Below are positions 55,038-64,000 of a stretch of DNA of 64,000 nt, one piece after another. The position numbers and the translations under genes are program-made. Each line of letters starts with the position of its first letter. Positions within the stretch are counted from its first letter, which is position 1. Source of the stretch: Medicago truncatula (Eukaryota; Streptophyta; Magnoliopsida; Fabales; Fabaceae); assembly GCF_003473485.1 (NCBI RefSeq), contig NC_053045.1:4986501-5050500 (forward strand), in the 5' to 3' direction. A model generated the notes under the pieces. The model did no database searches. It saw only the letters and a program-made list of their open reading frames with translations, and was not told the DNA's origin.

Positions 55038-56817
55038 ACTTCTAATCAAGACAATAGTGAAGTTACTTGTAGAACTTGTTCACAACTTCAAACAAAGTGC
55101 GAAGACTTTAATTTTGGTGGGGGGCATATAGGAACAGCACTCTTTGTGGCGACATTAAATTGCACATGCTTAATCACTTGATCATAAAGTGAAATCATAA
55201 TTTAAAAACCAGGGAAATAAGTTCATGGGACGAGTTATTTTGTCCTCGTGATCAAATAGAATTATAGTTTTGGATAAATAAGAAGCTGCAACGTTTCAAA
55301 TTGCAACTTGTGACCTTCACAAATATCACATCACATAATGTATGTAGACAAATATAACCAATAATTTTGTGCAAATTAAAGAATGTCCAAAAGCATATTA
55401 TACCATTTGGGTGCAAAGAACTTACATTTCTTGACAAAATTAGACATTTATCTGCAATGTCTCGTTATATCCAATTCATGATCATGCGTTTGAAGAAAAA
55501 ATATTTTCAATGCCATTTCGTTAGAATTTCAATTATGACACATCAATCATTCTAATTTCCATCTAAACTCCAATTGAAACACACATTTTGATAACAATGT
55601 CTTGCACATGCTTAATTTTTAATAACCACAAAATGTAAGACATTGACCGCTTATTTTCTATAAATTTATGTACTTCAAATTTCTGTTTTAAACTATGTAA
55701 AATAATTGGTTAATGATTTGGATTTTTATGATTAGCGAAATTGTGAAATTGGTTAATGACGCAACTCAAAATTTTTAATTTCCAAAAATCCTTCTCTATA
55801 TTAATTTATTTTACAATTAAAAAAATATAGGCAAGAGAAGCATAAACGGTGCAAATGTCCGATATTATTGTCAAAAGTAGTGTGTTATGATAGTAGTTAT
55901 CTATGAAGCCCGTATACTTCAAACAAAGAGAAGTGCATGTATCGGATATGTATCAGATACCAATACTCATTGGATACTTGCGGATACGTACCACAAAGTA
56001 TCATAATTAATTATTTTAATTTTTAAAAATATTTTATCGATACTTATAGAATACTCAACAAATACCCAAGAATACTTATAAGATGCTTCACAAATATATA
56101 TCCTAGAAAAGATGAAGGGTAAAAAAGTGAGACAATGTTGTGATAATTTAGTGGAAATGTATATGATCAATTTTAGATATGCATCAAAGTAATTGTTTCT
56201 CGATAATCCACTTAAAATTATACTTATTGTGGATGAAGTTAGCGAGAAAGAGGAGATTTAGTTAATCGGCATTAGACAAAATTTGTGTTGAGTTCTTTCA
56301 ATGATGCTTATGTTGATATTATAACATATGGATGAAAATATAATATATATTAATTTTAAAAAATTGACTTTTATAATAATATAACAATGAAAAGATAATC
56401 AATGCTTATTTTTATCAAGTATTTTACATACATATAAGTTTTAATATAAAAATATTATTAACGTATTTTAGCTGCATCGTATTCTAAATTTTAAAATTTC
56501 GTGTATTTGTGTACCTGTATCGTATTATACCCGTATCCGTAGTCGTATCCGAATTTTATAGATAGCTATAATAATATATAGTCTCTCGTGTCATTAATAC
56601 CTATATATAGTCCCTCTCTTTGTTGATCTTAATCACAAAACAAGAAGCCACAAACGCACTCACTTAGACGCATGCACTAGCTTAGTGTATAGTGTTCCCC
56701 TCCAATAATATATCTTTTTTTTAGGTCCCCTCCAGTAATATATCTCTTTTATTTTTCTTAAGAGCATTAAATATTCTTATATAACAACCTAAAAAGCTAG
56801 TGCAAAACACACAAAAA
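55038..56817. other. Upstream region of the JOX-like gene
   Basis: AT-rich, with no other gene recognised. Candidate promoter elements before the ATG at 56818 are CTATATATAG near 56611 and TTCTTATATAACAACC near 56774; the second sits about 40 nt before the start. The segment 55960-56130 contains repeated AATACTTATA/ATACTCAACAAATACC units. Confidence 0.4.
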
Positions 56818-59800
56818 ATGATGGCTAGTGAAGGTTGGCCAGAGCCAGTGATTAGAGTCCAAGCCTTAGCTGAAAGTGGCATAAGCTCAATCCCTCAACA
56901 TTTCATCAAACCAAAATCCCAAAGACCTACCAAAACAAACTCTTTCACTAGCCAAACTTTTCATCATGTTCATGATGAAAACAACAAGAATAACATCAAT
57001 ATTCCAGTCATTGATTTACAACACTTATACGGCGAGGACGAGAAGCTCCGCGAGGAGACGCTAAAGCGCGTCTCGGAGGCGTGTAGAGAATGGGGATTCT
57101 TCCAAGTTTTGAACCATGGAGTTAGTCATGACTTGATGAAACGTGCTAGGGAAGTTTGGCGTGAGTTTTTTGAACTACCACTTGAGGTGAAAGAGGAGTA
57201 TGCTAATTCTCCTACCACTTATGAGGGATATGGAAGTCGTTTGGGAGTGAAAAAAGGTGCCATTTTGGATTGGAGTGACTACTTTTTTCTTCATTACATG
57301 CCTTGCTCACTTAGGGACCAAACCAAGTGGCCTTCCCTTCCAACTTCTTTAAGGTACTATATCACCTACCAAGCTTATCTTTTTTTAGCATATTTCACAT
57401 GTGATTGATTTTCATACAATATTGATGTAAAAAGTTTTATAAGTGGGTAAATTACAACGAACATATGTGCTAAAGTCAAATATTTTCAACAATCTGATAG
57501 TTATAATTGATTGATAGTTTATATTCACAACGAACATATGTGTGTTAAAAAGTCTTTAATTAATTATATTTATCCCTTATAATATTTAAGTGAGTTTAAC
57601 TTAGTTGACAGAACATTGCATAATATATGCAACAATTGGATTTTGCGTTCCAGATACCTTCTTACTTATTCACATTAATAGGTGAATTTTCATCCATTAA
57701 ACTATTTGATCGGAAAAATAAATTTCTCTTTTATAATATTCATCCATGATTTAATCATGGACAAGATATCCTTCAAAAAAAATCATGGACAAGATATGTC
57801 TTTCTTGCTTTCTTTGGTTTCTTCCTCTTGACATGTACTTAAGAAATATAAGAGTTTTAAATACATAAACGGTGGATGGTCCGATAACATAAATCTGATA
57901 GTAGCAAATGGCAGAGAAACTCTAGCCAATATTGCATGTGTATATAAAGAGAAAATAGTGTCAGAGAAACAAATTGTCTATATTGTATCAAAACAATGTA
58001 AGGTAGTTGGCTTTTCGGTGTAACTCTAGCCAATACTCACACTGTCACGTTGTACACTTGCATGTAAAACGTGATGTATATATTCATCATGTCTAAGTCA
58101 GACGTCAACATAAGTGCATGGTCGTAAAATACTATTAAAATAAGCACGTGAAAGGGAAAAAAAAACAAATAAGTGGCTGCGTGGAAATAAAATATCAATA
58201 AAAATATGCTGATAAAAAATCATCAAGAAATATTATTCAATTTTTTTTTAACTTGACACATGTGGCAATTTTGTTTTACATTGAGAAGCTGTATTCAACA
58301 AATTATGGGCCGTACAACCTTATCACTACCAGCAATATAGTGGTTAAAAACAGTTACAACATAGACTAATTAAAAGTTCAATAATACTTTGTAAAAAAAA
58401 AATAGTTAAATAATACATTCATGATCATGACATTGACTAACCACCACAAATATAAACCAAAAACAACGTTAGGTAAAATCAAAGTGGATTAAAATAACGT
58501 TCTATGAAACAAATAAAGTGGATAAAATACAAAGTGAATATTACACTTTACATATAATATATCTTCTTTTTTAATTTAAAAAAAAAAGAATAATATAATA
58601 AAAATCTACACACGCCAACTTTTTGTTTTCACATAAAGGACTTTCCAACATCTTATTGCTCATAGATCACAAGTTTGTGTTATCAAGCTCGCCATTCACA
58701 CCAACTTTGACTCAAAAATTAAAACTATTTTATTGGATCTTAATGACTCCCTAAATTCTTGAAAGGATTTAATTTGTATAAACTTTGAACCGTAAATGTT
58801 CGTTGTATATGATAATTAAAAATATTTAACTTTAACCATAATTATTTTTAAAGTCATATATATGAATTTTTCATTTATCGACAGTGAAAAATATTTTACA
58901 GTGATTGAATATGAAAATCAATATCTTCTTAAAAATGTTATCACTAATCTAAACGGTTTAGAGACATATTAATCTAACAACTGATAGGCTTTGAGTTGTC
59001 ATATTAATTTAAAGATTGATATGTTATTGAACCTAGCTACAAGATTCTTAGATTGTTCTCTCAGAAAGAAAGAAAAAAAAAAAAAAAAAAAAAGATGGTT
59101 AGATTGTGAAAAGTTGATGTGATTTATGTTGTTAGCTGGAAAGAGTTGCAAGGCTGTAAGATCTTGTTGAGGGTTTCACATAAGAAAGGGCTTAGGCTAC
59201 GGTAGGAGATCTCAATGGGTCTCCTACCGTAGATGACTACATTTTTTTTTTTTTTTTGTTTCTAAATTGCTTGTGAGCCGTTGGATTTGGAAAGAAATTT
59301 TCAATGGTATAGATCTTTAAATATGTTGAGCCACTAGCAATGTATATTATAATGTTTAATTTTTGTCTTTAATAAAGTAATTGAATTAGCAATCAATTTA
59401 CATAAAGGGTATTTATGTCATAGTTGGAAAAATATGAAAATGGCCAGTAAACTATTGGCGTGCATTATATATGTTCCCATCAAAGTTTTATAGTTCATCA
59501 ATATTTTTGCTCCACAAACTCAAGAAAAGAAAAATAAATATTCAACAAAAATTATAGTATCCTTTTTTTGCATATTGAAGTTTTAGTTGGGGATGTTTAT
59601 TAAATGGTTAATTAATTTGATGAACGAAGGCATGATTTTGTATTATAGTAGAAATTTTAACGCTAAAGACAATAATAGAAAACTTGGTAATACTCGAATT
59701 AAATAGGATTACGGCTAATATATCCCTCTCTATCTCTATATATAATATGAGTTTTTCTATCATGTGCAAATTTGCACATGTTAAGAAGTTTATAATTGAA

Positions 59801-62450
59801 ATTTTGCATTGAAATTTATACATTTTGTAATAAATATATAATTTTTAAATAAATAATTGTTGTTTTTCAATAAAAACACTAACCACTTTTAATTGGTTTA
59901 ACATGTGCAAACTCATATAATATATCTTAATCTATCAATTTTTTTAATATAAACAATGTTTAATTGTTTATCAACGTTTATTATTATTTTTTTCAAACAT
60001 AACTCCAATGCCACGGCAGGACACAAAAACACTTATTTGAATACATCATCACGATGAAAGAATGTTCAATGACTAATCAATCTAAAATATCTTCTAAACA
60101 ATTAATAACGAATGAGAGCTACCAATAATCAAATCATGTGTGATAGCAATTTTTAATCACTAATATTATTTGTTGAATGTTCATAAAAGAAAATAGTAGT
60201 GTATTATTTGTTGAATGTTCATAAAAGAAAATAGTATGTCTCCTAATTTAAAAAATAGATGCCAGATAATTTTTAATCACTAATATTATATGTCTAACTC
60301 AAACAACACAAGAAAAATACACTACTAATTTAAAATAAAAGAAAACAATTGAATGTTGAAGGTGTACGGTAAGCATTTTGATCTAAGGGTTGGTTGACCT
60401 TTATCCAATGGCTCACATTCATTTTTGTAAAAAAAAAAAAAAAAAGAGCATGTCTCCTATGGTAGGAGACCTATTGAGGTCTCCCACCGGAAACGGAGCC
60501 ATAAGAAAGGATTTGACTTGAAAGTGTGTTTATAGGTGGGAGTCATTTCTCTCCTTACAAGTCAAATTGTATTGATATTATCGATTTATTCAATTTTTGT
60601 TGGGCTATCTAATATTCCCTCCGGTCTTATTTATAAGAGACATTTACATCAGTAAAAGTGGATGTATCCGATCCAATTTTTAATCAGATACATTAACTTT
60701 TGTTGACCAAAATTTCTCTTATAAATAGGACCGGAGGGAGTAGTATCAAACTATTTGAGTTGCATTTCATATATGTTCATTCTTGTGCGCGCGACAAAGA
60801 GCATGTTTGTTATAGCTTTTTCAAGAAAAAAAAATCACTTATTTTAATAAAATAATCACTTTTAAAAGTTTTGCATCCGTTTGTTACAACTTTAAAAAAA
60901 ATCAGAATCTAATAACAATTTCAAATGAGAAGCTGTTAAGAGCAGCTTTTAAAAATTAGATTTTTTTTAGAGGAGAGACATAATATTGTTTAAAAGATTG
61001 AACTAATTTTGTAATAAAAAATCTCTTTTATATAGTTGTATCCAAACAAACTAGGAATGAGATGAGATGAAATGATCTAAAAATAAAAATATTTTTTTGG
61101 CTACTTACATTTCTTTTTGATATATTAAAGTTTCTTTTGGTGATAACAGGAATGTGATCAACGAATATGGTGAAGAAGTTGTGAAGTTAGGAGGAAGAGT
61201 ACTTGAATTATTGTCAATTAATCTTGGCCTTAATGATGATTTCCTTCTAAATGCATTTGGTGGTGAAAATGATCTTGGTGGTTGCTTAAGGGTGAATTTC
61301 TATCCAAAGTGTCCTCAACCTGATCTCACTCTTGGTCTCTCCTCTCACTCTGACCCTGGTGGTTTGACCATTCTTCTTCCTGATGATTATGTATCTGGAC
61401 TTCAAGTACGTAGAGGAGAAGATTGGATCACAGTTAAGCCTGTCCCAAATGCTTTCATCATCAATATTGGTGACCAAATTCAGGTCCTCTATTTATCTAT
61501 TCTATGATATTAATTCGAAGTTATGAAACACGGATACGAACACAGAACACGACACGGATACCGACATTGTTAATAATTTAAAAAACTCATATAATTTAGT
61601 GTGATTATATGTATCGATGTTAGATATGACACATGTCTGACACTGGGATACGCCTAATTTAAGAAGTGTTTGTGCTTCATAGATTTCAAATAATTTAAGT
61701 ATTTTGGACGTTATTTAAGTTGCTAAGTTGTTATCATGATCACGTTCCTAACTAACAATGTGAAATTTTGGTTTGTTAAATGAGTTTCAATCTTATCCTA
61801 AAAAGCTAGATCAAATTATAAGGGTATTGAACCACATATATATACACACACATCCAACAACTAGAAATTTTAACAATGTGAGACTTCAATACAATTTTAA
61901 TACACGTTGTCATGTTTAGCATGGAGCTAGAAAAAATGTTTTGGTGAACCACCAAAATAAACTGTATTTAGAGTTACTAAAAAATGTGATAGTAAAAATG
62001 TAGTGAGACGGATAAGAGGATAAGCTATGAAGTAATTTTCTCTCAAAGTAAAAAATATTTTAATAATTTCTTTTATAAAAAAATTATTTTATTTTGGTCG
62101 GGTAGACTGTGGTCCATCCGAACCCTAAATTATTTATTGCACATAATTTAAAAATCAGTTGTTGTTTACCTACTCATCAATGATTTATCTTATCTTTGTA
62201 GGTGTTAAGCAATGCAATATACAAAAGCATAGAACACAGAGTAATTGTGAACTCCAACAAAGATAGAGTTTCATTGGCCTTCTTTTATAATCCAAGAAGT
62301 GATTTACTAATTCAACCTGCTAAGGAACTTATCACTAAGGATAGGCCAGCACTCTACCCACCAATGACATTTGATGAATATAGACTTTACATTAGGACAA
62401 AAGGGCCTTGTGGAAAAGCTCAAGTAGAATCTTTGGTTTCTCAAAAGTGA
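56818..62450 (+). CDS. 2-oxoglutarate/Fe(II)-dependent dioxygenase, jasmonate-induced oxygenase (JOX) type, three exons
   Basis: Exons are 56818-57353, 61150-61483 and 62202-62450, joined by GT-AG introns of 3796 and 718 bp into 372 residues. The start is the first of two adjacent ATGs; no ATG lies upstream in frame. The N-terminus (WPEPVIRVQALAESGISSIP, then IPVIDLQ) is the DIOX_N region, and GFFQVLNHGVS follows. The catalytic core has H245 and D247 (SSHSDPGG), H302 (SIEHRVIV) and R312-x-S314 for 2-oxoglutarate. R226 (CLRVNFYPK) and R351 (EYRLYIRTKGP) lie where JOX proteins hold arginines that contact the jasmonate carboxylate. Arabidopsis JOX enzymes hydroxylate jasmonic acid to 12-OH-jasmonate, damping defence signalling. 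The whole protein matches that group closely; a flavonoid dioxygenase is less likely. Intron 1 carries two transposons. Confidence 0.93.
59190..60499. mobile_element. Non-autonomous MULE-like element in JOX intron 1
   Basis: Perfect 11-bp duplications CATAAGAAAGG at 59179-59189 and 60500-60510. Inverted ends extend about 130 bp: GGCTACGGTAGGAGATCTCA...GTGAGCCGTTGGAT on the left, and on the right, read inward, GGCTCCGTTTCCGGTGGG...GTGAGCCATTGGAT. Each end contains its own inner palindrome (GGTAGGAGA...TCTCCTACC). The interior is non-coding. Confidence 0.82.
60615..60740. mobile_element. Stowaway-like MITE in JOX intron 1
   Basis: TTCCCTCCGGTCTTATTTAT and the inverse ATAAATAGGACCGGAGGGAG bound 126 bp, with TA on both sides. 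About 410 bp before exon 2. Confidence 0.85.
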
Positions 62451-63889
62451 TTTCTATTCATTTTGTCATTAGTTTTCAATTAATGGATCTTGTTTTTCAA
62501 TTAATTAAGTAAATGTATTTAATTTTGGATTTTATTTAATCATCTAATCCAATATTTTATATCCAAAAATGAATTTACACATGTAATTCTCATACTTCTC
62601 CTTTTATGTTGTACTTATCTCAAACTTGGGTTGCCTTTGTCAATTCAAGGTCAAGGAAATGAATAATGATGAGTGGTTGAGTTATTTCATCAATAGTGTG
62701 GAACTATGGAAGTAGAGGCCAATTTTATATTTGAGCCTTTCATTAGACTTATATCATGTTATTCATATGAGCTATTTTCTTTAATATATTATTTAAGATT
62801 TATCCAATTAATTCACATCTCATGAAAATTGATTGAATAGGATGAGACACATGTGAAACTTTTTAATCTGATCCTTTCAATTTTTATTTAAAAATTGATA
62901 AGTGTTCTCACCATTCTCACATAAATTACCAATTCTTACAAAATATGCTCTCAAAGCCCTTTAAATGGATTCGGTCCAATTTCTAACCTAAGCAAATTTA
63001 TGTATGTTTTACTGAGATGATCCTAGTGATAAAAGATTTTTGCTCTTAAGCAAATGGTTAGATATGAGATCTTTAACTTTTGCAATATTAAAAATTCAAT
63101 TGGAATGAGAGAATTTATCTAGTATGTCCAACATATTCCACAATAGAGATTAATCTTCACTTAAACCATGATGGAAACTTCTGATTATAACCTGACAATC
63201 CATAACTAAATAGGTAATTTAGCCATGTCATAAATTATGAAGGACAGTAAATGACATTTTCCTATAATTAAATGGATTTCATTAAGAATGAACCAACAAC
63301 AGCGATAGATACACTATGTCCACCTTCTAGTATGTAGAGGGACCATACTATCATATGTTAGGCCGTTGCACAAAAATACCTAACAAACAGCTTTACATGA
63401 TAAAATAATATCTCTTACGATGAGTGTTATGGATATTCTTTTTCTAACATTCTCCCTAGCACCCACTTTTTTACTGAATAAAATCTATGTGGGTACCATA
63501 TTTTGAAATAGATCCAATATAAAATGGTAAGATCTATATAAATTTCATCCAATAAAAAATTGTTAAAAAGAGAGTGTTCTTAACATTTCTCAACTTTAAT
63601 ACGATGAGCAACACTTGTTTCCCTTCCTAAATAGTGAGAGCTTTATCTTAATTCTCTCCAAAATAATCAAGAGAATTTTACTGTTTCTCTTCTCTTACTC
63701 TAATTATAATTTTTCTTAAAACAAACATATCCTAAAGTCTGTGAATATACAAATATATTAATATATAATCTAAAATATATTTTTTGCAAGTAAATACTCT
63801 ATTTAGTATTTACCAAAAAAAACAACTCTATCTAGTAATTTTTACAATAAACAAATGAGTTAATAAAAATTGATGTATTTATTTAGTGA
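62451..63889. other. Downstream region of the JOX-like gene, no gene
   Basis: AT-rich; 62540-62600 is a likely 3' UTR and poly-adenylation region. No coding sequence or named repeat was seen up to the next MULE end. Confidence 0.4.
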
Positions 63890-63898
63890 ATAATGTAG

Positions 63899-64000
63899 GA
63901 AAATTGTTGTTGACACAAATGCAAAGGCTGAGAAACACGAGTAATTTACTCAAATACCTCTCGGCAGTTAACTTTCGAATTCTGAAGAAACCGATTGCAG
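63899..64000 (+). mobile_element. Left end of another MULE of the 48925 family, continuing beyond the window
   Basis: Starts GAAAATTGTTGTTGACACAA and continues with AAAGGCTGAGAAACACGAGTAA and CTCGGCAGTTAACTTTCG, matching both ends of the complete element. Preceding 9 bp ATAATGTAG (63890-63898) would be its target-site duplication. Confidence 0.75.

Overview
This window is plant nuclear DNA. It is AT-rich, genes have introns, and MITEs, SINEs and solo LTRs are dense. Five small two-exon genes encode a signal peptide followed by a six-cysteine cationic peptide. They match the nodule-specific cysteine-rich (NCR) family, which is known from the inverted-repeat-lacking legumes; Medicago (probably M. 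truncatula) is the best guess. Species was inferred from gene families only, with no database search.

Layout. (1) 1-4.9 kb: one end of a Mutator-like element (MULE), a SINE, a possible LINE tail and a (CT)n tract, with no gene I can support. (2) 4972-6749, minus: a complete GT-3-type trihelix transcription factor in two exons. (3) 8.6-33.7 kb: an array of five NCR genes, all on the minus strand (ATGs at 12234, 15141, 20576, 25824 and 32598). It grew by segmental duplication. Each unit shares the coding exons, a conserved upstream block and a long 3' flank. Later insertions split the units: a hAT-like MITE, a Harbinger-like MITE, a MULE-type MITE, an unclassified GGCAT-ended repeat, an Athila-like solo LTR and a 2.9 kb Ogre/Tat-like solo LTR. 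Several insertions have an empty site in a paralogous unit, so their boundaries and target-site duplications (TSDs) can be read directly. (4) 33.7-40 kb: repeat-rich, no intact gene, a possible orphan promoter and first exon, and a nearly perfect inverted-repeat MITE. (5) 40078-42189, minus: an intronless PLS-class E-subgroup PPR gene. (6) 42.3-48.9 kb: MITEs and LTR-like sequence. (7) 48925-55028: a complete 6.1 kb MULE with a perfect 9-bp TSD. It carries a decayed transposase joined to an OTU-type cysteine protease domain, and a 2.1 kb solo LTR splits the OTU part. (8) 56818-62450, plus: a three-exon 2-oxoglutarate/Fe(II) dioxygenase of the jasmonate-induced oxygenase (JOX) type; intron 1 holds a 1.3 kb non-autonomous MULE-like element and a Stowaway-like MITE. 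(9) 63899-64000: the left end of a third copy of the window's MULE family.

No shared pathway is visible across the window. The NCR array would act in nodule symbiosis (bacteroid differentiation), the JOX gene in jasmonate turnover, the PPR protein in organelle RNA processing and the trihelix factor in the nucleus. I saw no undescribed system in the strict sense. The most informative features are the NCR array with its reconstructable duplication and insertion history, the conserved upstream module, and the MULE that encodes a transposase with an OTU protease.
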